A stretch of DNA of 5,514 nt from an uncultured Porphyromonadaceae bacterium (GTDB lineage Bacteria; Bacteroidota; Bacteroidia; Bacteroidales; Muribaculaceae). This document shows, piece after piece, positions 1 to 5,242 of this stretch; the first letter of the stretch is position 1; each line of letters opens with the position of its first letter. The stretch spans positions 1 to 5,514 of the forward strand of contig CAMWLX010000249.1 in the NCBI GenBank assembly GCA_947175225.1, in the 5' to 3' direction. A program made the translations under genes and the position numbers. The notes under the pieces are model-generated. The model saw nothing but the letters and a program-made list of their open reading frames with translations, ran no database searches and was not told the DNA's origin.

Positions 1-60
1 AATTCTAAATTCTCAATTCTAAATTCTCAATTCTAAATTCTCAATTCTCAATTCTAAATT
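1..60. repeat. A/T-rich tandem repeat, 14-bp unit, beyond sufB stop
   Basis: Three exact head-to-tail copies of AATTCTAAATTCTC fill 1-42. A half unit AATTCTC (43-49) and a partial unit AATTCTAAATT (50-60) follow, and the array ends 2 bp before the sufB stop codon. The array reaches the window edge, so its full length is unknown. Short A/T-rich arrays like this are common in Bacteroidales intergenic DNA. Here it probably separates sufB from the next suf gene (sufC is the usual neighbour, but it is outside the window). Confidence 0.9.
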
Positions 61-62
61 AT

Positions 63-1511
63 TTATCCCACCGAGCCTTCCAGGGTGATTTGCAGGAGTT
101 TTTGGGCTTCGACGGCGAATTCCATCGGGAGCTTGTTCATGACTTCCTTGGCGTAGCCGTTGACTATGAGCGCTACGGCTTCTTCCATCGGTATGCCTCG
201 CTGCTCGCAGTAGAAGAGTTGGGCTTCGTTGATTTTGGATGTTGTGGCTTCGTGCTCTACGGTCGAGCCGTTGTTTGCCACATCTATATATGGGAATGTA
301 TGTGCGCCACACTTGTCGCCGAGCAGAAGGGAGTCGCACTGGGTGAAGTTGCGGCAGCCGGTAGCTTTTGCCGCCACCTTCACTCCGCCACGGTAGCTGT
401 TTTGGGAATATCCGGCAGAAATACCCTTGCTGACGATGGTAGACTTCGAGTTCTTGCCGAGATGTATCATCTTTGTGCCGGTGTCGGCCTGCTGATGATT
501 GTTGGTGACGGCAACGGAATAGAATTCGCCTACGCTCTCATCCCCCTTGAGGATGCAGGAGGGATATTTCCATGTGATTGCAGAGCCTGTCTCTACCTGG
601 GTCCAGCTTACTTTTGATCTGTGTCCGCGGCATAGGGCACGCTTTGTGACGAAATTGTAGATGCCTCCCTTGCCGTCTTTGTCGCCGGCATACCAGTTCT
701 GTACCGTTGAGTATTTCACTTCGGCTCTCTCTTCCACTATGATTTCCACGATTGCGGCATGAAGCTGGTTTTCATCACGCATAGGGGCGGTGCATCCTTC
801 GAGGTAGGAGACATAGGCATCGTCGTCTGCCACGATTAGAGTCCTTTCAAACTGGCCGGTGCCGGCTGCATTGATGCGGAAATAGGTAGATAGTTCCATC
901 GGGCATCGCACGCCTTTTGGTATATAGACAAATGAACCATCGGAGAAGACAGCTGAGTTGAGGGCTGCGAAGAAGTTGTCGCGGTAGCTGACGACGCTTC
1001 CGAGATATTTCCTGACGAGGTCGGGATAATCTTTTACGGCTTCGGAGAAGCTGCAGAAGATGACTCCGAGTTCGGCAAGTTTCTCGCGGTGGGTTGTCTT
1101 GACGCTAACGGAGTCCATGACTGCATCGACGGCTACCCCTGCAAGGTGCTTCTGTTCTTCAAGGGATATTCCGAGTTTATTGAAAGTATCGATAAGTTCC
1201 GGGTCGACTTCATCGAGACTTTTCTTGAGTTCCTTTTTCTTCGGAGCAGCATAGTAGCTGATGGCCTGGTAGTCTATTTCCGGGATGGTAAGGTGTGCCC
1301 AGGTCGGCATTTTCAGTGTCAACCAGTGGTGGTAAGCTTTTAGGCGGAAATCGAGGAGCCATTCGGGTTCCCCTTTTTTCGCGGATATGTAGCGGATTAC
1401 GTCTTCTGAGAGTCCGGGGGGGACTATATCGGTGTCGATATCCGACGTAAAACCATATTTATATTCTCTGTTGGTGGTCTCATCAATGACCTTCGCGCTA
1501 TTGTTTTCCAT
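63..1511 (-). CDS. sufB: SufB, Fe-S cluster assembly scaffold protein
   Basis: SufB is the scaffold subunit of the cytosolic SufBCD complex, which builds iron-sulfur clusters with sulfur from SufS (often via SufE/SufU) and ATP hydrolysis by SufC. The protein is 482 aa, typical of full-length SufB. Family motifs are clear: TQCDSLLLGDKCGAHTFPYI, then EHEATTSKI, QLFYCEQRG and the C-terminal EFAVEAQKLLQITLEGSVG. By alignment to the E. coli protein from memory, the functional Cys405 corresponds to Cys392 here, and the His/Glu of EHE to about His420 and Glu421. I chose ATG at 1511 because it is preceded by an A-rich AATAAAAAGACA typical of Bacteroidetes starts. A TTG at 1526 would add five residues (MNKKT) but lies inside a perfect inverted repeat, so it is unlikely. 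The stop is TAA at 63-65. The gene appears intact, and sufC/sufD would be expected to the left. The identification is secure; the start is likely but not proven. Confidence 0.97.
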   Translation of the reverse strand: MENNSAKVIDETTNREYKYGFTSDIDTDIVPPGLSEDVIRYISAKKGEPEWLLDFRLKAYHHWLTLKMPTWAHLTIPEIDYQAISYYAAPKKKELKKSLDEVDPELIDTFNKLGISLEEQKHLAGVAVDAVMDSVSVKTTHREKLAELGVIFCSFSEAVKDYPDLVRKYLGSVVSYRDNFFAALNSAVFSDGSFVYIPKGVRCPMELSTYFRINAAGTGQFERTLIVADDDAYVSYLEGCTAPMRDENQLHAAIVEIIVEERAEVKYSTVQNWYAGDKDGKGGIYNFVTKRALCRGHRSKVSWTQVETGSAITWKYPSCILKGDESVGEFYSVAVTNNHQQADTGTKMIHLGKNSKSTIVSKGISAGYSQNSYRGGVKVAAKATGCRNFTQCDSLLLGDKCGAHTFPYIDVANNGSTVEHEATTSKINEAQLFYCEQRGIPMEEAVALIVNGYAKEVMNKLPMEFAVEAQKLLQITLEGSVG

Positions 1512-1523
1512 TGTCTTTTTATT

Positions 1524-1546
1524 CAACTTTCACATAGTGAAAGTTG
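1524..1546. promoter_or_regulatory. Perfect 10-bp inverted repeat just upstream of sufB start
   Basis: The arms CAACTTTCAC (1524-1533) and GTGAAAGTTG (1537-1546) are exact reverse complements separated by ATA. The element ends 12 bp upstream of the sufB ATG at 1511. It could be a DNA operator for a dimeric repressor (Fe-S-sensing regulators commonly control suf operons), or an RNA hairpin in the sufB leader affecting initiation. No T-tract follows on the sufB strand, so it is not a terminator. The symmetry is seen directly; the regulatory role is inferred. Confidence 0.6.
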
Positions 1547-1547
1547 A

Positions 1548-1589
1548 GGGTTATGGGGTTATAAGGTTAAGGGGTTAAGGGTTAAGGGG
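1548..1589. repeat. G-rich TTAAGGG/TTATGGGG degenerate tandem array
   Basis: Irregular repeats of GGTTA(T/A)GGGG type fill this stretch, ending in GGTTAAGGGGTTAAGGG then TTAAGGGG. The unit varies from 7 to 8 bp. On the sufB coding strand it is C-rich and would be in the 5' leader or promoter. It is low-complexity intergenic DNA of a type frequent in Bacteroidales. Regular runs of 3-4 G could permit quadruplex formation, but that is only a possibility. Confidence 0.75.
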
Positions 1590-1611
1590 ATATTTAGCGT
1601 TGTGAATAAAC

Positions 1612-1640
1612 TAAACAATTAAACACTTAAACAATTAAAC
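1612..1640. repeat. AT-rich 13-bp direct repeat
   Basis: TAAACAATTAAAC occurs exactly at 1612-1624 and again at 1628-1640, a 16-bp period with CAC-like filler between the copies. It is a simple-sequence spacer beside the G-rich array, with no assigned function. Confidence 0.75.
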
Positions 1641-1762
1641 CACCTATTTAAAGATACAACAAAAAACACGCCAAAAAAATAAAAATATTGGATGGTTTTT
1701 ATTTTTCTTCTTCATTTTCTTTGGGATATAGATGTTTTTTTGATCCTGAAGCAACGCGGATT

Positions 1763-1781
1763 CGGCTTCGCCGTTTTTTTT
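1763..1781 (+). terminator. Short GC hairpin followed by T8, rightward
   Basis: CGGC (1763-1766), loop TTC and GCCG (1770-1773) form a compact GC stem, followed at once by eight T (1774-1781). This fits a rightward intrinsic terminator, although the 4-bp stem is short. No rightward gene lies upstream in the intergenic region, so it may insulate the phage-like module from transcription antisense to sufB, end a short leader RNA, or be the relic of a lost gene. Confidence 0.5.
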
Positions 1782-1835
1782 CTTTGAGAAGAACCCTTTT
1801 TATTAAGATAAGGGAGGGATGGGGGGCGGAGGCAG

Positions 1836-1843
1836 TAATTTTG
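1836..1843 (+). promoter_or_regulatory. Bacteroidetes -7 promoter element (TAATTTTG) for the phage-like module
   Basis: TAATTTTG matches the Bacteroidetes -7 consensus TAnnTTTG exactly. It lies 32 bp upstream of the ATG at 1876, giving a predicted leader of about 25 nt. No TTG is found at the usual -33 distance; the upstream spacer is unusually G-rich (about 1811-1833). The element falls inside the upstream in-frame extension of the first gene, which supports the downstream ATG. Confidence 0.55.
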
Positions 1844-1875
1844 CAGGCGTAAACGACACAAAATTACTTTTCAAT

Positions 1876-2283
1876 ATGGAAAAAGACGAAATCATCTACG
1901 ATCTTGAAGATAAGAATATCTCAGAAAATGCTGAGCTTCCAGGGACATCTGAAAATTCGGAAAGCGCAGCTGTCTCAGAAAACGCTGAGGATTCCTCAAA
2001 TTCTGATGACTCAGAGGATGCAGAGGGTATTGAGAGACCTGCTGATCCGGACAATTCAGAGGAGTCTGGTAAGCAAGAGCCAAACTCAGCTGAGGCAGAG
2101 ATTCAGAAGATGCTGGCAGATGTTGGGGCAGAGACTCTCCTTCAGATTATCAAGGATAACCGGAATGCTGCGATACGTCAGATCATCAGTGAGGTGGAGG
2201 CCTCAAGGGATCGCTCTATACCCTCCGGAGCATCTTCAGCATCCCCATGCAAATCTATTTTCGACCTTGCGGCACTCGCCTAA
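1876..2283 (+). CDS. Acidic, low-complexity protein upstream of capsid gene; possible scaffold
   Basis: I do not recognise the family. The predicted protein is 135 aa. Residues 1-70 are strongly acidic and Ser/Asn-rich, likely disordered, with repeated SENAE/SENSE motifs. Residues about 71-110 are predicted helical and possibly coiled-coil (SAEAEIQKML through ISEVEAS). The tail ends in a hydrophobic SIFDLAALA. A reading frame opens earlier at ATG 1819, but the added 19 residues (Gly-rich start) are encoded by the promoter element and leader, so I chose ATG 1876. It sits 24 nt upstream of the capsid-like gene in the same direction. An acidic, helical protein directly before a major capsid gene is the classical scaffolding position. 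That role is inferred from context, and the protein is short for a scaffold; a capsid-interacting chaperone or cargo is also possible. Confidence 0.75.
   Translation: MEKDEIIYDLEDKNISENAELPGTSENSESAAVSENAEDSSNSDDSEDAEGIERPADPDNSEESGKQEPNSAEAEIQKMLADVGAETLLQIIKDNRNAAIRQIISEVEASRDRSIPSGASSASPCKSIFDLAALA
1919..1989 (+). repeat. In-frame 17-bp direct repeat encoding SENAE
   Basis: TCTCAGAAAATGCTGAG (1919-1935) recurs as TCTCAGAAAACGCTGAG (1973-1989), with one difference and a 54-bp offset that is a multiple of three. Both copies encode SENAE in the acidic segment, so this part probably grew by in-frame duplication. Confidence 0.8.
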
Positions 2284-2307
2284 AATTCCAAATTCAAAAT
2301 TATTATT

Positions 2308-3756
2308 ATGAACTCATCCATCATCCCCGGGCAGCCCGCTACTGTAGGCGCGCTTGCCAATGCCACCGGCGGCCTTAATGCCGGAAACTTAGTAGAGCCG
2401 GATATCGACCAACAGCTCTTCAGCTTCAACAGCGACGATACCCCGCTCATGAACCTAATGCTCCGCGCAAAGCGCGTGAAGGTGAATAGTCCGGAAGTCG
2501 ACCACTTTATGATCGACGAACCCAAGTCGACACTCACTACCACAGCAGATACCAAAAGCGGGCAGACTCAAGTCGTGGTTCCTGTTAATCCCGGAGAGGA
2601 AAACCTTCCCCGACAATATACCACTCTTCTCGTAAAAGGTGTCGATGGCTATGACCGTGAAGGTAAGGCTGTGACTCCGGGAAAGTCGTTGATGCTTTTC
2701 GTAATCGGGCATGATGCCACAACCGGTTATCCTATCGTGCGTGCCGTCAACGGACGCAAGTCGTCGCCGGAAGACGAGATCTCACTCGTCCCTGTCATTC
2801 CGGCAGGTAGCAAGCTTGTGCTTCTCGCCAACTCCCTCTATGAAACCCAAAAAGAAGTGGATCCCGATCTCATAGTGCCGCAGCCTACTCGCATATATCT
2901 TCAAAAACGTGGCATGAACCAGGTGGTCAGCGATTATTTCGAGAGCCAGCGCAAGCGTACCCCTTTCTCCAAGGCAATTGTAGCCGAACAGGCAATCGCC
3001 AATTTCAAGGTTCGTGGCAACCGCACGCTTTGGGCAGGCCGCGGCGGAAAGTTTCAGATCAACGTGCCGAATCTCGGTATGCAGACAGTCTATAGCACAG
3101 AAGGGCTTCGCTGGCAATTCAAACGTGAATTGCAGCATACCGGCAAGTGGAGCGTAGAGAAGATCATCGCCCTTGCAAAGATGTTCTTCACCGGCGAAGA
3201 TGTGCCAAAGACGGCTCTGCTGCTTGCCGGCAAAGATCTTCTCGAGCAGATACAGTGTGTCGATTTCTCGCGCCATCCTGAGATCAGCATCTCTACCAAG
3301 ACCAACAGCTTAGGTTGGACAGTGACGAATTTCCACACTGTCTTCGGCGACATTGAGATAAAGCGTGAGCCGACACTCGACCGTCTCGGCTGGAGCCATA
3401 GCGGAGCGCTTATCGGCGAAGACCGTCTTGTGCATTACGTCTATAGTGCCGAGGCAAGTTTTCAGGACCGTATGGCCGGTCATGAAGCCACACGCAGCGG
3501 TATTTTGATATGGGATGCGCTTGCCTTGAAGGGAAGCTGCCACATCTGGATAGACGGGGAAGGAGAGATTGGAACAGAAGGGAATGAGTGCCTTGTGCTT
3601 TGGGACTCGCCGGCTGCCCCTGCTGTGACTGATGGGAAGATCTATTATCTTGTCGGCGACTGCGCAGGGATCTCCGCAGCAGCAAAAGCAGGTTCTTTGT
3701 GGCATTACGAAGGCTCTGCTTGGAAGGAATATTCCGGGGAACTCAGAGTAGATTAG
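2308..3756 (+). CDS. Probable HK97-fold phage major capsid protein with added C-terminal domain
   Basis: The protein is 482 aa and would form the capsid shell. Residues about 28-80 hold an N-terminal pattern seen in phage capsid proteins of the DUF5309/SU10-like and crAss-like type: an acidic segment (VEPDIDQQLFSF), then DDTPLMNLMLRAKRVKV, then DHFMIDEPKS. The middle (about 180-410) has the mixed helix/strand composition expected of P and A domains, including QQ-free helices at 205-232 and 283-297. From about 415 to 482 a Gly/Trp/Tyr-rich stretch (WDSPAAPAVTDGKIYYLVG, then GSLWHYEGSAWKEYSG) looks like a small beta domain added to the shell, perhaps a surface decoration. No signal peptide is seen. 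The start at ATG 2308 follows an A/T-rich spacer and gives TAG at 3754-3756. Location after an acidic gene and before two small genes matches a head module. Family resemblance is from pattern recall, not alignment; an encapsulin-like domesticated shell is a less likely alternative. Confidence 0.72.
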   Translation: MNSSIIPGQPATVGALANATGGLNAGNLVEPDIDQQLFSFNSDDTPLMNLMLRAKRVKVNSPEVDHFMIDEPKSTLTTTADTKSGQTQVVVPVNPGEENLPRQYTTLLVKGVDGYDREGKAVTPGKSLMLFVIGHDATTGYPIVRAVNGRKSSPEDEISLVPVIPAGSKLVLLANSLYETQKEVDPDLIVPQPTRIYLQKRGMNQVVSDYFESQRKRTPFSKAIVAEQAIANFKVRGNRTLWAGRGGKFQINVPNLGMQTVYSTEGLRWQFKRELQHTGKWSVEKIIALAKMFFTGEDVPKTALLLAGKDLLEQIQCVDFSRHPEISISTKTNSLGWTVTNFHTVFGDIEIKREPTLDRLGWSHSGALIGEDRLVHYVYSAEASFQDRMAGHEATRSGILIWDALALKGSCHIWIDGEGEIGTEGNECLVLWDSPAAPAVTDGKIYYLVGDCAGISAAAKAGSLWHYEGSAWKEYSGELRVD

Positions 3757-3768
3757 AGAGTAAATTAG

Positions 3769-3796
3769 GGGAAGCCGTGGGGAGTCATGGCTTCCC
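3769..3796 (+). promoter_or_regulatory. Strong hairpin between capsid gene and next gene
   Basis: GGGAAGCCGTG (3769-3779) pairs with CATGGCTTCCC (3786-3796), an 11-bp stem with one G-T wobble and loop GGGAGT. It starts 12 nt after the capsid stop and has no T-tract, so full termination is unlikely. A 3' stability element, RNA-processing point or partial attenuator would favour high capsid output relative to downstream genes. The structure is visible; the effect is inferred. Confidence 0.6.
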
Positions 3797-3828
3797 ATAT
3801 GAAATCATGAAAATTCAAGTTTACGATT

Positions 3829-4266
3829 ATGAAAAGAAAGAAATATGAAGTGTCAGGGATGATGGAATGGCATCCCGAGTTTAAAGTGGGGCGCACGCGG
3901 CTGCAGGTTTCCTTCACAGGTGGGCATCTCTGTAACGGCGGAAATACCCCGGCCTCCTATGAGACGTCTGATCCTGTAGTGCAGGCCGTCATCGAAAGGT
4001 CTGCGGCATTCCGGAGTGGCAAGATCAGAGTAGGGAAGGAAGTAGATATTTCGGATTCAGAGGTGGATGCCTTTGACAGTGCTGAGTCTAAAGAGGAGTC
4101 TCAAGTTGCGGAAAAAGGATTCGTGTTTGAGTATAGCGATATAAATGAGGTCTATAGTTTCTTGGAAGATATGAAAGGAGTGCCTGCTGCGCGGCTCTGC
4201 ACTCCGGAATCATATGCTGTTGAAGCCAAGAAACTCGGGATTATCCTGAAGAAGAAGGAAAAATGA
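3829..4266 (+). CDS. Small two-domain phage head-associated protein (function unassigned)
   Basis: The protein is 145 aa and I cannot name the family with certainty. Residues 1-70 form a compact domain, with FKVGRTRLQVSFTGG, then NTPASYETSDPVVQAVIERS and FRSGKIRVGKE. Residues 71-95 are an acidic, probably flexible linker (DISDSEVDAFDSAESKEESQ). Residues 96-145 are a helical C-terminal unit (INEVYSFLEDMKGVPAARL through KKLGIIL), followed by a Lys-rich tail. The C-terminal unit resembles in layout the small helix-extended-helix/SAP-like domains at the ends of phage structural proteins. ATG 3829 follows an A/T-rich stretch; upstream ATGs at 3799 and 3807 lead to quick stops. The stop overlaps the next start in ATGA, so the two are probably translationally coupled. 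Position after the capsid gene suggests a capsid-associated or connector role; this is inference. Confidence 0.78.
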   Translation: MKRKKYEVSGMMEWHPEFKVGRTRLQVSFTGGHLCNGGNTPASYETSDPVVQAVIERSAAFRSGKIRVGKEVDISDSEVDAFDSAESKEESQVAEKGFVFEYSDINEVYSFLEDMKGVPAARLCTPESYAVEAKKLGIILKKKEK

Positions 4267-4838
4267 TATATGGGATTGATAGATTGAAGCGTGATGTGAT
4301 GGCGCGGTTGGGGGAGGTTTCCTCGCCGCAGTCATCGGCTGGGGGGTTGGCGGTGTCCGGGGTGTGGGAGGTTTTAGGGGCTAAAGTGGAGAGTCTGCTG
4401 CCTGAGATTGGTTCGAAGTTGATAAGGGAGGCCCCGATGGAGTTGTTGGGAGGTGGAGAGAATGTTGAGGTAGAGGTGAATATGCGTAAGATGCCGTGTG
4501 GGCTGTATGCAGCGGAGTTGGCTTTGCCGGATGGATTCGTGCGTCTTGTGGGGATGCGTATGTCGGAGTGGATCAGGAGTGTCAACCGCGTTATATTGCC
4601 CGGAATGTCAGAGTGGGATTGCCAGTGGTCGGCCGAAGAGGGGATAGCCGGAAGTCCTGACCGTCCAAGGGTATATTTGGAAGGGAGGATATTGCGCGGG
4701 ATAGGGAGTAAAGGGGAGGATGACACGCTGTCTGTATGCTCCGGATGGCTTGTTCCGGAAGATGACAAAGAGGGTCTATTTCGCTTTCCGATAGCTCTTT
4801 ATCCTCAGCTTGTAGATACCATTGTGGGGAGGTGTTAG
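4263..4838 (+). CDS. Hypothetical protein, candidate head-tail adaptor of the phage-like module
   Basis: The protein is 191 aa and I do not recognise the family firmly. Residues 1-65 look helical (DRLKRDVMARLGEV; KVESLLPEIGSKLIREAP). Residues 66-190 are mixed with several short strands, ending in FRFPIALYPQLVDTIVG. Size, an N-terminal helical half and position two genes after a capsid gene resemble head-tail adaptor or connector proteins of tailed phages, but no catalytic or diagnostic motif is visible. Its ATG overlaps the upstream stop (ATGA, 4263-4266), implying translational coupling. The coding strand is strikingly rich in G over C (for example TTGGGGGAGG and GGGGGGTTGG), unlike the C-ending codons of the capsid gene. 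A leftward overlapping frame (4241-4768) is a shadow. TAG at 4836-4838 ends the last gene of the module in this window. Confidence 0.75.
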   Translation: MIYGIDRLKRDVMARLGEVSSPQSSAGGLAVSGVWEVLGAKVESLLPEIGSKLIREAPMELLGGGENVEVEVNMRKMPCGLYAAELALPDGFVRLVGMRMSEWIRSVNRVILPGMSEWDCQWSAEEGIAGSPDRPRVYLEGRILRGIGSKGEDDTLSVCSGWLVPEDDKEGLFRFPIALYPQLVDTIVGRC

Positions 4839-4972
4839 ATTTTTAACATAAGATTAACGTATATATACTAATATTTACATATTTATTTGCGTTTTTAATA
4901 TGATTCCGATAAGGAAGAGCAATGAATAATTGTCTAAATTTTGGGTTATATACATTAGTTATTTCTATCGCA

Positions 4973-5039
4973 GTCTTTGCGTCGGGAACGCAAGGACGGA
5001 AGGTCCCGAACGTCGTGATGACGCTTGGGACCTTTTTTT
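4973..5039 (+). ncRNA. Tandem-hairpin RNA element, possible small RNA or operon 3' end
   Basis: Hairpin 1 pairs GTCTTTGCGT (4973-4982) with ACGCAAGGAC (4988-4997), a 10-bp stem with one T-G wobble and loop CGGGA. Two nucleotides later hairpin 2 (5000-5034) forms a terminator. The loop of hairpin 1 with one flanking base, TCGGGA (4982-4987), is exactly complementary to TCCCGA (5004-5009) in the 5' arm of hairpin 2. This allows a pseudoknot or a switch that would weaken the terminator. It may be the 3' end of the module transcript, 135 nt after the last stop, or an independent small RNA. No convincing own promoter was found. Confidence 0.5.
5000..5039 (+). terminator. Strong intrinsic terminator
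   Basis: AAGGTCCC (5000-5007) pairs perfectly with GGGACCTT (5027-5034). The stem continues through a G-T wobble, an A-T pair and one A-C mismatch into CGTC/GACG, closing a GTGAT loop. A seven-T run (5033-5039) follows. This is the first good rightward terminator after the four-gene module and probably ends its transcript. Confidence 0.85.
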
Positions 5040-5111
5040 GTCGATGGCGGCGGATGGGGGTGTGGATTTTTAAGACAGAAGGACAAAAGAAACAAAAGAT
5101 CAACTCTGGTA

Positions 5112-5161
5112 AATGCACATGCACAAAAAATTATAGTCAGCGCACAAAGTAAATGTGCATT
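5112..5161. repeat. 9-bp inverted repeat AATGCACAT / ATGTGCATT
   Basis: AATGCACAT (5112-5120) and ATGTGCATT (5153-5161) are exact reverse complements separated by 32 bp. Within the spacing, GCACAAA occurs twice (5121-5127 and 5142-5148). The pair lies about 45 bp upstream of the -33 element of the next promoter. It could be a spaced operator pair or a weak hairpin; nothing in the sequence decides. Confidence 0.5.
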
Positions 5162-5205
5162 GAACTTAAAAAAAGTAAATTTTGATTGGTGGAATTGAAA
5201 AATAA

Positions 5206-5236
5206 TTGGCAGTTTGGAATTTTTTTTGTAATTTTG
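5206..5236 (+). promoter_or_regulatory. Bacteroidetes-type promoter: TTG-N20-TAATTTTG
   Basis: TTG (5206-5208), a 20-bp T-rich spacer and TAATTTTG (5229-5236) match the Bacteroidetes -33/-7 promoter arrangement, with an exact -7 element. Transcription should start near 5242-5246, right at the first stem of the structured region. It is the best promoter in the window. Confidence 0.75.
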
Positions 5237-5242
5237 CCGTGC

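Larger units (their letters stand above)
1512..1875. other. Divergent intergenic region between sufB and the phage-like module
   Basis: This 364-bp stretch has no credible protein gene. It holds a perfect inverted repeat by the sufB start, a TTAAGGG-type array, an AT-rich direct repeat, a T-rich segment (1695-1740), a rightward hairpin-T8 terminator and a TAATTTTG promoter element, each listed separately. A leftward sufB promoter must lie here. The best -7 match I could find on the minus strand is TATCTTTA (complement of about 1648-1655), 7 of 8 to TAnnTTTG but without a well-spaced -33 TTG, so I do not call it. No tRNA or obvious att core was seen. Confidence 0.7.
4839..5228. other. AT-rich intergenic region after the module
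   Basis: These 390 bp contain no gene I can support. The first 100 bp are very AT-rich, with weak 7-of-8 matches to TAnnTTTG (TTTATTTG at 4882-4889 and AAATTTTG at 4936-4943). The tandem hairpin with terminator and the AATGCACAT inverted repeat are listed separately, and the end leads into the promoter at 5206-5236. A 76-codon frame at 4922-5152 has a good AAGGA spacing before its ATG but is read straight through the hairpin terminator, so I do not call it. Confidence 0.7.

Noticed and set aside
90..617. Rightward 175-codon frame inside sufB, plus smaller frames at 19-339 (leftward), 1060-1254 and 1089-1343 (rightward)
   Set aside because: They lie within or across a secure sufB gene in other frames, and their composition follows from the sufB codons.
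1512..1526. TTG start giving a 487-aa SufB
   Set aside because: The five extra residues are encoded partly by the palindrome, and ATG 1511 has an A-rich upstream typical of Bacteroidetes starts.
1608..1640. CRISPR-like or iteron-like short repeats
   Set aside because: The units are short, AT-rich and nearly contiguous, with no unique spacers and no replication gene.
1819..1875. Upstream ATG extending the acidic protein by 19 residues
   Set aside because: The extension covers the TAATTTTG element and the predicted transcription start, so it would not be in the transcript.
2782..3798. Leftward frames of 87-164 codons opposite the capsid-like gene
   Set aside because: Shadows of a long, coherent + strand gene; no start context or family resemblance.
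3807..3848. 13-codon frame (MKIQVYDYEKKEI) overlapping the start of the 145-aa gene
   Set aside because: It is too short to support; it could be a coupling leader peptide, but nothing beyond the ATG shows it.
4241..4768. Leftward 175-codon frame (Ser/Pro-rich) opposite the last module gene
   Set aside because: It is antisense to a coupled operon gene with an ATGA overlap. Its Ser/Pro-rich product is the expected complement of G-rich coding DNA.
4922..5152. 76-codon rightward frame with AAGGA before ATG and a hydrophobic N-terminus
   Set aside because: It reads through two strong hairpins and a terminator T-tract, and the second half is low-complexity. The RNA structure explains the DNA better. 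The opposite frame at 4843-5124 fails for the same reason.
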